NCBI GenBank assembly: GCA_963969395.1
Contig: OZ017803.1
Span: 13,888,001-13,952,000 of the forward strand
Origin: Pseudoscleropodium purum
Taxonomy: Eukaryota > Streptophyta > Bryopsida > Hypnales > Brachytheciaceae
Length of the DNA stretch: 64,000 nt
Direction of reading: 5' to 3'
Positions 41,640 through 55,170 of the stretch are shown one piece after another; positions within the stretch are counted from its first letter, which is position 1, and the number at the start of each line of letters is the position of its first letter. Under the pieces are notes generated by a model. The model saw only the letters and a program-made list of their open reading frames with translations, was not told the DNA's origin and searched no databases. A program made the position numbers and the translations under genes.

Positions 41640-42340
41640 TGACAAAGCCTCCAATAGAAGTCCCCCATTGACCCTCCCTTACTGACTCTCGCCGCCGCCG
41701 AAATTCATTTCGCCACGTTAGGATTCCTGCAGTGTGAACGCGACCCCACTCCGAACCTTCTGAGCCGCCAGGCAGGGGCGGAAGCCTTTCAAACCTGTGA
41801 CCGGCACAGGCTCCATACCCATCCCTTACCCATGCCGTACCTGTGACATACCCGTCAAACGAGACCGGATATCACAGGTCACCCAAACCCCGTTCCCCAC
41901 TAACGTATCGATACCACTCTGCTCCCCGCCGGGTATACTGTCAAAACCCGCGGGAACAGAACGCGGGAAGCGACCACTCATGGCGGGACCGAGCGGGAAG
42001 CCCTCCACCGTGATCCGCAGCACCATCGCCATTTCGGCGCAGACCGTGAATCTTACTCAGGGTTTCCGATCACGAAAAGTTCTTCTTCGCATTGCCGCAG
42101 AAACGGCGTCGCAATTCCCCGAAGACGGCTGAGCATTTGGAATCGGGAAGAGGAAGCCGAAGAGACGGAGAATTTGAGCTTTTGGGTTTCGAGATTTGGG
42201 GTTTTGAGCTCATTTGGGAAACAATCTCGGGAATGGTGAGAGGATTTCGAGCGTGCAGGAGTCTCTCTTCCTGGAAAATTTTGCGGAATTTTGGTTAATT
42301 TTAGGGTTATCTCGATTGGGAGCTTGCGCGACCGACGAGG
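41640..42340 (+). promoter_or_regulatory. GC-rich promoter and 5' leader region of the USP gene
   Basis: The sequence changes sharply from AT-rich to GC-rich at about 41.68 kb and stays so up to the ATG at 42341, as expected for a promoter-proximal and 5' UTR segment. Pyrimidine-rich runs (CCCATCCCTTACCCATGCC) are present. Open frames here (for example 41797-42132 plus) follow from base composition and have no protein signature. No TATA box stands out. Confidence 0.5.
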
Positions 42341-45300
42341 ATGAACGCGGTGGTGAATATGCAACAACGGCGCACCATAGCCGCTGGGAGACAGAACCAG
42401 GATCCCAATAAATCTGGTTCGTTTGTATGGCTTATCACAGTTTGTGAGTATTTTGGCGGTTGACAAGTGGCATATTTGGTCGAAGGTTCTAGAAAGTTCT
42501 TGGGAGGAATGTCTTTGGATGGACTAACGTAGGAATGTCTTTTTGATGGATTAGGAATGTGTAAGATGTGAATTCATTGCCGTGGTGTGTGTTTCCATTT
42601 TTTGAGGCTTTTACTTGTTGTGGATTAGCTTCTGAGAACGAGTTGACGCCCAAGAAAACCTCAGCTGATGTCGAGAATTCCATTCACGAGGTTCTTAGTC
42701 ACCGGAAGAACACCACCGGTGAGGAATAGCGTCTAATCTTGTTGCCTTTTTCTTTTTTAATCGTTTAGGATTTTCGTGAGTCTCGAGGAGGAAGACTTAG
42801 TTCTCGCTTCGTAGCAGCTAGTTTTTTTTTTCTTTTTAGTCTTGCCTCGGAGGGGGCGGAGCATTGCTGTATTTAAGGTTTAGGGTTTTGTTTTTATGCT
42901 TGGAAATCACAGGGCGAGGTCGGCAAATGGGCTTGCCTGAACTGCACAAAAAGCAAGCGGCTGAAAACTCGTCTCCTGGTATGCAATCTTCACGCTCTCC
43001 ATTTCTAGAGCCTGCTGTTGTTCTTGTATTGGCAATTTGTGATAAACCTTGACCTCGCCATCACGGCTCTGTAATAGGCTTTCATTTGCATTTGTGTGCA
43101 TACAACAGAGACGAAGAATATTTTGTAGTTTCCAAACCCTAGCACGCAATGGACCGAGGAATCCTGGTCACAAGAAGACCTATTTGATTGATCACATTGT
43201 GAATTATTTACATGAGATGGGACCGATTTTATATCATCAGAATCGGTGAAGAAAACTGTGTGTACCTATTAGAGAATTAATAAATATTGAACTGAAGGAA
43301 ATCCCCACTCAAAACTGCTCAAATAATACATACAAGACGCCTTTTGGTCTTTCATCTTTTGGTCTTCCAGTGCTAAATCATGTTTCTGCCTTCGTTTTGA
43401 GTTCATTAGCTATTTCGTTCAGATTTTTTCTCTTTTACTTAATTTAAACAAGATGGCAACGTGTGCAATTTTGCAGTTTTGTTAAACCAGAAGGTTTAGG
43501 GTTTAGGGTATCTTTTAGATCGCTCCTGTGCAGCTCATAACGGTGCCTCTTTATGAATGATTGGTTCTCAGTTGGGATGAAGAACCCTCTATCCGGAAAT
43601 AAATTACTTGGAGGAAGTGCAAAGAAGAGTGAATTCGAAGTGACTCCGGCGGAGCTCTTCGGGAATAAGCTTTCCATCTCCGACATTCGCAAGAGGCGCT
43701 TAGATTTGGAAGAGACGAGGCCGCCGTTGTCTGCATTGAATACTGATGATGAGCCAGAGAGTGACTGCACGGATGGGACTGTTGGTAATCCAGTGAAAAC
43801 AGAGGGAACATTCGTGTATAGGAAGAGGCAAAAGACGGCAACCACACCACGGACACACTTGAGTTTTTCGTTTCGACGGCGAGAGGCGAAAGAAGTGTCG
43901 CCGCCACCAGGGTTTGAAAATTACAGCCCCAGTATGAGGAGGATTATGACGACAGCGGAGACTTCCCTCCCCGTGCAAGTTGCGAATTCTGACAATGAGC
44001 ACCCTGAGAATAGTGAACTGATGGAACCTTCACTTACTGAGGATGATAGGTAAAGTCAGCAAGCGTATGCGAAAATATCCAGAATCTGACCATAACGTCT
44101 CTTCAGAATCCACACTTTTTTTTGTCCCCCTTCTCCTCTTGTGCCATCATCATGTGCTCTTTTCCAGAAGATTTAGTTAATTTGGTTTAACGACCAAGGA
44201 TTGATGGTTTTAAAATGATCGATTTAACTGGTCTTCAACTGATCTTATTCTGGAAGTTCAATTGAGATGGGACTACATTTTATTTCACTAGAATCAGTGA
44301 AGAGCATTGCATGTGTTGGTCAAGGAATAAGTAAAATTGAGTAAAAGAGAGTCCTCACATGCCCTACTCAAATCTGCTAAACTCGTGTTTCTTGCCCCTT
44401 TATGGATCATGTAAATTTTAATTGTTTGCTAATCGTTTGTGTTGTAAAAATTTTCCATATCTTTCCTGTAAGCTTTAATCAACGTGTCCATTGTATGTTT
44501 CAGTGACCCTTACGGATTTAACTCCGTGAGAAGTGACTTGGAGGAATCGAATGCTCTTGCGCTTTGGAGCGAACCAGAGACCCCAGTTCATGTAGTTGAA
44601 GATCAATCGTTCTCTCTCCTTCCAGAGAGCCCAAGAAAGTCACATGGGTTAGTTCCGCACTGCTCGGGATCCAGTTCTTTAGTGTGTACTTGCAAGTTTA
44701 CCTCATCAGAATTTTGTTTCCGCCACCGATTCCTTCCTCCTTAGATTTGCGATATTTTTCGGAATCCCACGCTTGCACTCACTGAAGGTTGTTCCTATTC
44801 CTGTTGCAGGTTAATGAACCTCGGAAACACATGCTACATGAACGTCATCATTCAGTGTCTCTTTAACTTGCCCAGTTTCGTCAATGGCATGGAGCGTTTT
44901 TTTGGTGCACCCGTGAAAGAGGATGCGTTTGAGGTGTCAACTTTATACCAGATTTCTTTTTCTTTTTCTATTGATTAACATAATTTCTCTCAATCTAGGT
45001 AATGCAATCTTTTCTATATGAAGCTGTAAACAGCTCAAACCTTCCAACTTGAAATTTGGGCTCTTTCTAACCCTCTCCCAGCATTGTTTGCAGGACATGG
45101 GATCGCTTTTCACCCCAGATGTTGAAAGCTTACACCTCGCTCTGCTCAAAGTGTTCCATGACTTGGAGCAAGCTGAAGGATATGACACCGTGAATCCCAA
45201 TGTTCTCAAGGATGCGTTCGCAAAGCACCAATCGAGCTTTTGGGGTTGCATCCAGCAGGTATTTAAATTCCCATTACTTAAGCTCCTTTCCCAATTGTCT

Positions 45301-47435
45301 CAGCTGCTACTATCCAAGTTTTACAAACCAGCTTTCCTTGGTACATACCGAACAATGTTCAATAACAAAGTATTATATGAATACGTTGTCTAACTCGTGT
45401 GACGATGTGCGTGTTCAGGACGCGCATGAGTTTTTCTGCAGCTTGATCGATCAAGTGCAAGAAGAAGTATCATCTGAGCTCAAGAAGCAGTACAACACAG
45501 ATGCTGATCGTCCCAAACTAGAGACTGTGTGTCCAACAACACAGAATTTCAGGTTGGTCAGTTGGACAGAATTTACTGAGGGTTCATTGGTACGATGGTC
45601 TGGTGTGCACACTTGGGCCACGACTCTCTGCTTCTAACTTAGCAATCGCGTGCTCGTGCAGCTGTTTAGTCAGGAATAACTTGACATGTGCGGGATGCGG
45701 CAATGTGTCATCGGTAGAGGAGACTTACCGTGACTTCTGTCTAGCATTGCCAGAAGACGAGAGGTAATTATACCCCATCCATCTGGCTTTCCGTTTTGAC
45801 TTGCAAGTTGCTAGTGTGTTTTCAGCTAAAACTGCGTCTGTAAGGTATTAATGAGCATTGTTACTGAAACAAGCTAGAATTTCTGGATATCAACCCGTTT
45901 GTCCAAATTGGTTGCTTCCGTATCTAGAAGAATTCATAATTTAGGCGTCGTTAAGGAAGGTACAATAGAATAAAGAAATCAAGCATATCTGGGACGATGG
46001 AGATATATTTTGAAAGTAGGCCTTCTATTTTTAGTTTCAGGAGAGAAATTGAAGACAAAGATGTGAGGTGACGGCAAGAAGAACCTTTCTTATCGGGTCT
46101 AGAATGCATCTGAATGTGTGCTTGTCGCTGTTTTCAGGACTGATGAATCCCAGAACTGCAGCCTGGAATCGTTGTTAAACCTGTACTTTCAGGTATGTTG
46201 ATCTTGTGCCATTTCCCAAGTGAATGTCGTTATTATCAGCAGTTGCTGTTGTTCATAACCGTGTTTCATCCTCGTGCATTCAACTCTGTAGAGATGGTCT
46301 CATGTCTATTGGAATATGACGATTGCAGGAGACCACCATGTCTCGCAAGTGTGAAAAATGTGGAGTTGAAGATACAAAGGCACAAGCTCAAATTCTGAAA
46401 CTGCCCCATGTGCTAGTGCTTCAATTGAAGCGACTGCATATGGACCGTGATATCCCTTGCACCAAAGTCTCTGCACCTGTGAAGTTCACCTCACGCCTTG
46501 ATATCGGTACCATTTTCAACTAGCCCTTGCTTCAAATCTCCGCTGAGTGAGCGATTTTGTAATTCAACTCCGATGATTGAGTTTCGTGCTTTCTTATTAT
46601 TGGCACAAGATCAGCATTACCTGAAACAGATTGTATTGTACGATTTTAAAACTGTTAACTAGAAGTGAGCAGTTCCATTTTCATTCAAAGATCACAGATA
46701 TTTAGCAAATTCATGCTTATATCACTTGCAAAAAAGCCCAATCAAACTTTACTAATGGATTAGTTGTTGGTTAGTATACAAGATGAGATCAAGTTTCCAA
46801 AGGTTTTAGAGTCCCCTCACAAGGACTTATATAAGTTTCTTTCTTCCTCTCCTTCAGGCCCATGGTGTGCCCGAGACAAGCAAAAGTTTTGGACCCCGAC
46901 ACTGAGTGATATTCTACCCTCTACAAGCCACGATTCCACAGCATCCACTTGTACCATGCCAGGTGGTGGAAGCTTGGACTGGGACTTCAGTAGTAGTGAA
47001 GGAAGCTTGGACAGTGGACCACTGGCTTCCAGTTTTGACCTTGAACCACCTGAGGTTTTACATGCCACTCCGAAAGTAGATTCCCGGAATGTGAGCACGT
47101 GCTACAGGTTACATGGGGTTGTGAACCATCTGGGATTCACCGCCTCCAATGGCCATTTCCTAACCGACGTTCTGGATCCTGAAGCTGACAGATGGCTCAG
47201 ATGTGACGACTCATTAGTCTCGGATGTAAAGCTTCTGAACCCCTTTCATTTATCAATTTTACAATCGTGATTGTGAGGAACCCTAGCTTACCTATCTTAC
47301 AGGCATCGAACTGACCTTAGGGTTTCTGTTTATTGACAGGTTACGGAAGACTCGGTTCTTGCAAACGAGAGGGAGGCCTACATGTTCTTTTATGTGCATG
47401 AACCGGTCTTGCGCATAAAAGAGAAGCTTGACTGA
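42341..47435 (+). CDS. Ubiquitin carboxyl-terminal hydrolase, USP37-like (13 exons)
   Basis: This is a ubiquitin-specific cysteine protease (peptidase C19) that would remove ubiquitin from proteins, probably in nucleus or cytosol. Exons: 42341-42416, 42629-42718, 42913-42978, 43572-44049, 44504-44647, 44810-44933, 45094-45258, 45419-45552, 45662-45763, 46138-46192, 46329-46506, 46858-47225, 47340-47435. Joined they give 691 codons with no stop. The Cys box GLMNLGNTCYMN puts the nucleophile at C293. DAHEFFCSLIDQ follows. Zinc-ribbon CxxC pairs lie at C435/C438 and C486/C489. The His box is YRLHGVVNHLGFTASNGHF (H637), then CDD (D654/D655), and the end is REAYMFFYVH. The wording of the His box and C-terminus is closest to animal USP26/29/37. 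The PH-like N-terminus and ubiquitin-interacting motifs of animal USP37 were not seen. The basic, disordered N-terminal exons 1-3 are inferred from matching phase-1 junctions. The alternative is a start at 43553, giving 620 codons. Confidence 0.9.
43177..43324 (+). repeat. Intron repeat, copy A (USP intron 3)
   Basis: It shares with two other intron copies a TTTGATTGATCA start, GATGGGnCC, ATTTTATATCAnCAGA, a TTGnnTnTGTTGGTCAA-like block and an end near CTCAAAACTGCT. It lies in the same orientation as copies B (44214-44382) and C (60593-60746). A short dispersed element such as a SINE or MITE remnant is likely. Confidence 0.65.
44214..44382 (+). repeat. Intron repeat, copy B (USP intron 4)
   Basis: It contains GAGATGGGACTACATTTTAT, CACTAGAATCAGTGAAGAG, GTGTTGGTCAAGGAATAA and a CTCAAATCTGCTAAA end, lining up with copies A and C. 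It lies between the donor at 44050 and the acceptor ending 44503. Confidence 0.65.
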
Positions 47436-48154
47436 ACACAATTACACCAGTTTTGACCGGTGGCCACTTTAAGAGCCCAGTCTCAGACAGCACTATTTGA
47501 GGGCCTGTATAAATAACAAACAATTTTTTTGTAGATCTAGAGAGAAAGCCACAGCCTGGAGACGGAGTAGAGCTATCGACTAGCAGTTCACTGGAGATTG
47601 GAGTTTTCACGTTTAGTCTTTTTGCATCTAGTGCAGCAGTGCAGCGCTCTAATGTTGGAGTACTGCCTTTACAACTCTGTACGATATGGATTTTGATTCT
47701 AAAACAGTGGTGTCTGTCACAAAAAAAAGTATAATCCCTCTATAGAAACAAATGAACGAAGATGCTGCATTTATTTGCAAAATGTACATACTTCATGGAC
47801 ATGAGACAATTAGAGAATGTATATCTTAGGTACAAGTTATAATCAGCACATTGAAAATTCAGTTTATTCATACATTGTCAAAACATCCTAAAATGCAATG
47901 CATTGCAATCATTTTCAAATGCCAACAAATTGTGGTTAAATTTCCAACGATGACAATAGGAATTATGCTTATATGTATATGTGGATGCCCTTAGGCGCAC
48001 ATACCTTCGGAAATTGTCTTCTGCGTTGTAGCCACTATGCAGTTCTTGATTGCCTTGCCTCGATAGTCTTGCACTATGCACTGAACTTCTCATGATTGAC
48101 AAGAACTGGATTGTGTAACACGCTTCTGGGTGTGTCAAGCACTGAATGTGTGCA
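47436..48154. other. Shared 3' region between convergent genes
   Basis: The USP stop (47435) and the minus-strand gene's stop (48155) face each other 719 bp apart. On the minus strand AATAAA signals occur at 47863-47868 and 47770-47775 and would serve the minus-strand gene. If used, its 3' UTR comes close to or overlaps that of the USP gene. No other gene is seen. Confidence 0.5.
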
Positions 48155-51100
48155 CTAGCCACCATATCTATCACGCAAGGCTTCAGGTGGTCTCTCGTCC
48201 ATCACACCAACGCCTAAACCTGCTTCAAAATACTTTCTGATGGTGGTTGTCCTGTCTCCCAAATACGTGTGGTCCAAGAAACTATCGTGGGCATCCATTC
48301 CTAGATTCTTGGCGGCCAGAACACTGCGTCCACAAGTATTCACCACTGGTTAACACCAAAAATTCAACTCTTCAGACACAAGGGAGAACACTAAAAACCG
48401 TACCTGTCTCCTATGCTGAATATTTATACTCACTACGGTATACTGAATTGAACACTTAAGGTGTCAGCAAGGCTTAGTTGAATGACCACTCATCTTTCAA
48501 TGGAATTGGGGTTGCCTACTGTCACAAATACTGGTCTACAACTTCCCACTTTGATCAGAACAGGCTCGGCTTTAGTACACAAAGTGGTATCTCCACTGCT
48601 CTATACATCTCCCAAACATCAAATGCTTGAAGTGACGCAAATAGCATCCTCTACCTTAGCTCTCTTAAAAATTCAACTAGAACTCAATGCACTGTCTGTA
48701 TGGGGAGATTATACCAGTGGCGTAGGTAGACTCGACATGGAAATATGTCATCTCGCCATATCTGCTCAATTTTATACTTCCCGTAACGTTTGTGGTACTC
48801 CTCCCTGCTTCCTGCAAATCATTCAATCACTAAGTCAGATTCAGTATCAAAAGAGTACATACTGTAACAAAACATTGAATGTGAGGGAATGGATTCATAC
48901 CTTGACATCGTATGCTACGATATTCCTCATCACTATATCTAGAACATATGACCTGCCACAGTCCAGTCAAGAATCAGAAACCGTCATCTCAAAGATAGTA
49001 AGAAACCTACTGTGCATGGCGTGACGTGTGAAGAAGTAGTAAGGCTTTAAGATTTGAGCACTCACGGCTAGCTGAGAGAAGGGCTGCCCATCTTTGTCTT
49101 CAACGGTTACCTGTGGTGCCAGACAAGTGCAAGATATGACGATCTCAACTAATGAGCCTTGAATGATAAAATTTATTTCTTTAGGACTGCTTAAAAATTC
49201 AATGACAATGTTCATTTCTTTAGGGTGTGCCATATTGATAATTATATTTAGAAAATAGGATTTATCTAATTTTAGACTCGCTTAAGTTGAAATTTGAAAA
49301 AAAACTAGTTTAAGAAGCAGTTTATGACAACCCACGTCGCATTGCTTGCATAATTAGATTATTTGGGCAATTGTGAAGAAATGAGTTTTTGAGTTCATTT
49401 TTTGCATATACTGTATTCCATGATGCTAAATCAATAAAGACATACAAACTGAGTGCTAAAATGAGAAATATCGTTGGAAGTTGAGAGGTTGAGAAGTTGA
49501 GAGTGCACAGGATTGTTGCATAAAGCGCATCACCTACCGCAAGAAACCGAAATTCATGCTCCCTCTCAATGAATGCTGGAACCTGCAAACAACCGTGCCA
49601 GACATAAACAACCTGGTCCTTGCTCACTGTCTGATATCAAAGTTTCACCTGAAGTCATCAAAAACATTCTGAAATTGGTATCTAGTGTCCATACCTCAGC
49701 TACTGATATTTCAAAGACAGTTACTATGATAGACTCTCCCACGCACGGCTCAACACTTAGACTCGATAATTCCTGCAGACAGTATGCACCAGACGCCAAC
49801 ATTTGGTTTGAGTTCTACACGGCATGGAAACTGCTTTAAGGCTTCATCAAAATTTCACACAAGATTGTTCTGCGTAAGCACAAAGTGTCACCCTACCTCT
49901 ACATAGCAAGAACAAACTCGTTCTGGGTAGTGTCAAAAGTCTTAGTACTCCAACAAACACTTCCAAAGTAATAGTTCCTTATTACCAATTTAAAGCTCAT
50001 TTTTGGTGGAAGAATATAAAGTTCTAATGATTGTGATACTACCATTAAAATTTGGGGTTTTAGAATGCTATTGACGATCTAAAATCAACCCTGAATATAT
50101 TTTTACAAATATGCAAATTTTACTTAGTGCGTGAAGGATGCTCAGAAAGTGTCATCTCCAAGATGTTATATTAGTGATTTTATCTCAATAGTAGAAATTG
50201 TTGGTATTACTAGGCAATTGATCAAGCAAACATTTTCACTAACTCAGAGCACCCTTAAATGAAAACAGAGATTGTCTTTGCAATTATTTAGAAAAAAACA
50301 GCAAAGGTTGTATACCTTCACATCCAATCAACTTCGTTGCTTAACACGTAAATGAAATTGTTCCACGAGAAGATTTTCCAGCTTTCTCGAAAGATACAAA
50401 GACTTATGGCATGAAACTGTACAGTACAAGAGAATTTATTTCGAAAACATTCTCAACAAAGGCTCCATTACAAAATAGGATTCGGTGACCAACCTTGGTC
50501 TCAATGTTGGCGATGCCTCGATCCAGAAACACAGGAGCGACGTGAGCGAACACGCGACGAAAATCACGAAGCACAGCCACTCTGAAGTTGCGCAGGTTCG
50601 GAAACGTATACAGAGCACTCTTTTCTTCCATCTCAACACAACAAATCAACTACGTGAGATCAACAGACACAAATACATACACAACACACACCTTTACTAC
50701 ATGAACCACAACAAAAAAATCAACTTAAAAATGCGAACCTGAAAGCAGCGATCCAAATCCGCAGATGGAGATCTCTCCATCGCCATTGGCAATGCTCGCA
50801 AAGTCAGCTTCGTCCTGCAGCTCCTGTGCAACCGTGCGGATTCCTTCCATTCCTGTGCAAATTCCATTCCTCTTTTATCTAAATTTGAAATGAAAACCTC
50901 CATCGCATACAGCAGTAATTTTTTCTTGGCTAAATATCGTCAAAATTCGATCAAATATTTGGTTTAATTTCATTACTTTATCCAGAAAATTGTTATAAAC
51001 CAGAAACTGAATTGTGGCTAGCAAAATGAAAAGAAAATGATGCAAAATTCGCCAAAATTGGAAGAATCAACCGAATTCTTGGAGTCATCCTAGCGAAAAA

Positions 51101-51446
51101 CGAAAAACGAAATAAAAAGAAAGTCACTACGGCACCATCCACAAGACGTGCAACTGCATCAACACGGTCATCAAGTGTGAATTCCTTACAAGCTCTCGCA
51201 TTAAAAACAACAGTAACTTTGGCAAATTAGGGTAAGTGACTGACCTAAGGTCGGAGCAACTACCCTAGACTCCATACTAGCGCAATGCACTCTGCTCTTA
51301 GCACCAAGCCTGTGCGTCCTATTGTGTGCGAATTTTAAACGCGATGGAAAGTTTCCGGAGATCACGAGATTGCGGCAACGGAGGAGGATTTGAAATTGTC
51401 CATGGCCGGGCAACAGCGTTGCGACGCTCCAAGCTGCACAAGACAT
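48155..51446 (-). CDS. Conserved plant protein, GGCT/ChaC-like motif, likely plastid (9 exons)
   Basis: Function unknown. Minus-strand exons: 51446-51245, 50852-50739, 50624-50494, 49772-49695, 49582-49538, 49110-49066, 48952-48901, 48811-48715, 48323-48155. Joined they give 310 codons with no stop and consistent phases. The middle and C-terminal parts match, from memory, an uncharacterised protein conserved in plants: FRRVFAHVAPVFLDRGIAN, then VPAFIEREHEFRF, IWRDDIFPCRVYLRHC, FLDHTYLGDRTTTIRKY and final RDRYGG. ICGFGSLLS (near residues 97-105) resembles the glycine loop of gamma-glutamylcyclotransferase/ChaC folds, and E181 or E183 in FIEREHE could be the acid residue. That assignment is inference. 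The first exon reads like a plastid transit peptide with a VHCA|S cleavage-type site near residue 56. It is joined by a good donor (G|GTCAGT) and a weaker acceptor. Without it, the ATG at 50850 gives 242 residues. Confidence 0.8.
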
Positions 51447-51703
51447 GGAAACTGCAGGAACGCTGCAACCCTAAATCCTGAAAACCCTGAATGGCATGGA
51501 GATCAACAGCTCGACTTCGTTCTGTGAGCCTTTCAAATTGAAGAAGAAGAAATCATCATATTAATGAAATGAAGTTTCTCAAATCTATAAATTTTAAAAT
51601 TTTCACCCCTAGTGTCTATAATAGTGAAGAACATTACAATGTAAATCAAAGTCCTTGTCATTCTACAATCTAGAAAATCAAAGAAACTATTATTATAAGC
51701 AAG
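51447..51703 (-). promoter_or_regulatory. Promoter-side region of the minus-strand gene
   Basis: A moderately GC-rich stretch of about 90 bp precedes the ATG at 51446 (minus) and gives way to AT-rich DNA at about 51.55 kb. It should hold the 5' leader and core promoter. No specific element is identified. Confidence 0.35.
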
Positions 51704-52348
51704 TTAACCCTTAAATGCCCAAGGCCTATTTTGAGCTTCTAGAAATTTGCTCTAAATTGAACAAAAAGCCAACATTTTGATAAATTGTATCAATTTATTT
51801 TGAATTGTAACCATACAAATTCAAACTAGACATGTTAGAGATTATATAGGAAAAAAAAACACAACAATATGACTCAGAAGTTGGAAGATTATAACATTTG
51901 ACCATGAGGGAGTTAAAACTATGAAATATTTTCAATTCATTTTTCAGAAGTCAAACCTAAAAAATTGGTGACCAAAAAAATATGAGGTTTAAGGGCCTAA
52001 CATGAATAAATTCAATCAATTTATGGCTTCTCAAAATCTATTCTACAATTTTTTTAAATGAGTTTTGAATGTGATTTTTTCTTCAACTCCTAGTGTCTCT
52101 AAGGCTCATTTACAAGAGCTATCAATAATACGGGAAGTCAAGATTGCAATGGATACCCTTACACAAAATCTTGAATAGAAAAATCACTGTCATTTATTTT
52201 CAAGATCAAATTTTTGATGCTAAAACTAGATTTCAAGAAGAATCTTTCAAAAATATAAATGATCAAAAATAGCAATTTGGTTAGGTTTTATTTAACTTCA
52301 AAATATTATTGACACCATATTTTGGTGCCTCGGGCATTTAGAGGGTAA
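51704..52348. mobile_element. TTAA-type inverted-terminal element, copy E5
   Basis: The left end is TTAACCCTTAAATGCCCAAG (from 51704). The right end, reverse complemented, is TTACCCTCTAAATGCCCGAG (ending about 52348), an imperfect inverted repeat of about 20 bp. The 645-bp interior is AT-rich and non-coding. The right TTAA has drifted to GTAA. Confidence 0.65.
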
Positions 52349-52437
52349 CAATGGTTATAGGTCCAAAGCTTAAATTGCAATAAAATATTCATATTTAAAA
52401 AAAAATTCAAATTTTCAAATTGGAGTAAAAATTAGAT

Positions 52438-52705
52438 TTAACCACTCAACACCCTTGTGGCAAAACATACATTGTTGCCAAGGTGAGCATCCAAGGGACT
52501 CAATCACATTCAAATGTTATAAAAAAAAATCAGAACCATGAAATCTATCGGTAAAGGGCTTCTTTGATGCGCAATTGAAGTGGCTATTGAAATCAACGGT
52601 GACATGGGCAGAAAATTTATACAAGTTCTACAAATTATTGCATCGTCATCTTGAATTTGACAATGTCTCAAATACATTGAAAAGGTAGGGGCGTTGAGGG
52701 GTTAA
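52438..52705. mobile_element. TTAA-type inverted-terminal element, copy E6 (short)
   Basis: The left end is TTAACCACTCAACACCC (from 52438) and the right end is GGGCGTTGAGGGGTTAA (ending 52705). TTAA is intact on both sides and the 13-bp inner ends are inverted copies with two or three mismatches. At 268 bp it is a MITE-sized member lying 90 bp from E5. Confidence 0.65.
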
Positions 52706-54249
52706 TAAACTTGATTACATTCGCATGGCTTAAATTTCAAAAAATATCATTTTTAAGGCTAAAATTTAGATAAAGAACAATGAAGTAGAAGTGGACAAAA
52801 TATACTAAAAAGGCATCCATTTAGATTTGTAAATTGAACATCTTCTTTACTAGAAAAAACAAAAATATATCAATGAGGGAATCCCAAACATCACTAATCA
52901 TAAGCACATTCAAGAACCTCCCCTCCAAATTGGGTTAAAAACAATGTTTTGGGTGGTCTATATGCTACCTTGAAGTCATTCTTCAATCGTTTTTTTAGCA
53001 TCCTTAGCATTCCAAGATAAAATCTTTAATGCAAGAATAGACCTTTCTTACTTGATAATAATGAATTTCAAATTTGTAGAGAACAAAGCTTCAAAACAAT
53101 GTCACTACAATATTGATCTTAATGCTATTTTAGAATTGTACAATGAATTTTCAATATGAACCTACAAAAATAATAGAACAATTCATATTCAATATGTTGG
53201 GACTTTTTTGATGATGTGCCATATGGATCTAGTTCAATATAAGGACAAACTATTGTCACTAAGGCTTGCTCATCTATAATCACTACTAATTACAATCAAG
53301 TTGATAATTATTAATATTAAATATAAATTATTTTTATTCAATTTTGATGGCAACTAAAAGATGATTCAATATACTTTAGCATGCATTACTTGAATACCAT
53401 AGGAATAAGTTATGAATTTTTAAAATTCCTATCTTTAGAGGTACCAAAAAGCAACATTAATCTTTCATAGTTTTTGAAGTTTTAATTGTGTACATCTTGT
53501 GTAATCATCCTCACTAGTTTTTTGTTGTGATGCTTTTTGTTTCAAATGTAGGTGTCACACTTTAGACAATGTTGATTATGAATTTACATATCATAGTCTA
53601 TAATTCAATATATGAATATTTTATATTACATACATTGAAAATGCCATTTTGCATTGAAAATTGGGCTCTTTAGATCTTGAAGGTTTGCAGTAGAAGTGTC
53701 TAAAATCAACTTGAACCATAATCCAATCTAAAAAACATCTAAATGCATGTAGTCTAAAATATTTTAAATGTGTATATGAATGTAGAATAGGATACATTTT
53801 AAAATTGAATTCCAAAAATTTATAGCATATTCTTGCATATTCAAAAATTTAGGAATAAATAAATTATATATTTATATGTGTGTGTGTGTGTGTGTCTGTG
53901 AGATTTTCAATTATCAATGTATTAAAATAGTTGTATGTGTTCATTTTGCATTAAATCAGGGCTACTTTTTCACTATTTGAAAAAGTGTTAAGATGACAAT
54001 CACTCAAAAATTTGGTGAAGTACAATATTTCTACATTCATCCATTTAAAAAAAACACTTTTTCATCATATTTGTATATTTTTCATTCAAGTTTAGCTACT
54101 TCATCCATATTTCAAATAGAAATGAAAATTTTCTAGTGATAAAAAACTACTTTCGTTATATGTGGTAAAAAGTAAAGATTTATTTTCAATTGGCGCAACG
54201 GTGCCCCACTGCCCTCAAAGGTTGAATTGGAGTAAACCAAATTGCTTAA
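52706..54249. other. AT-rich intergenic DNA
   Basis: It contains a short TG microsatellite at about 53877-53896. At 54271-54287 there is an isolated family-type right end (CCTTAAGGGTTAA). No gene is recognised. Confidence 0.5.
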
Positions 54250-54287
54250 GTGGATGGTAATAGGCACTCTTCCACCTTAAGGGTTAA

Positions 54288-55170
54288 TCACTCACTAATC
54301 CAGCCCCAAGTAACTAATCCCAATTTACCACGTTCTCTCTCTCCGCTCGTCTCTCCTCGCGCTTCCTCTGCATCGGGGCTGCGCCTGCGCATAGATCCTT
54401 CGCAGCAGCTGCGCAATCTGCTGCCACTCCCGCACCATCGCCCCCGCAAGCTTCCTTCTCGTACCACTCGGAAATCCTCACCGTTTGTTCTCCTCACAGC
54501 AATTTTGAACTCCGAAATCCAATTATTTTTTGGATTTTTTTCTTCTGTCGGAAGCCGTGTTGACCATTTGGCAGCTTCTGTCAATGGTGCAACCTTTCTT
54601 TTTCTTCCCCCGTTTTGCAACAACGACAAAAGTTTCAGGGTTGCAACTGCAGGGTAACTCCACCTTTCCACTCGAGACGCATTCGGGATACATTTGGGAT
54701 GCATTCGGTATGCATTTGTGTCCCAGTTCGGGGTTTTGAATGATTTTCGTTTTATGTGTGTAAGGTCGTATTGTCTGTTGCGTTTTAATTGCGTTTGGTC
54801 TCTTTTTGGTTTAGGAAACTACGGGCTTCGACTTTTGCGATCCAATCGCGACTAGGATTTTGCAGTGGTTTTGGAGATGATTGGATGAGGATTTATTTTT
54901 TTAACGTGGTATTCACTGATGGTAATGTATCAGGAAGGATTTGAGGCGATCGAATTCTGGTGATCAAATGGCGGTGTGACGATTTGGAAGAGGAGTCGTT
55001 TTGTTGACTTTTGTTTCGCGCTGGTGTCGATTTTAGGGTTTGAAGCTCTGGAATGAGAGCTTGGTTTTGGTGGATGAGAGCTCTTTTTCCCAGCAGCTTT
55101 ATGGATTAATTGTTTGGAGAGTTGTTGCAATTAGATCACTTGCGTGATCTCTCGTTTTCTGTTGAAGAAG
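54288..55170 (+). promoter_or_regulatory. GC-rich promoter and 5' leader of the mannosidase gene
   Basis: Base composition shifts to pyrimidine- and GC-rich (TCTCTCTCCGCTCGTCTCTC at about 54334) upstream of the ATG at 55171. This is typical of a plant 5' UTR with CT-rich stretches, and the segment may include a leader intron. Open frames on both strands (54250-54657 plus, 54288-54704 minus) show no protein signature and are attributed to composition. Confidence 0.5.
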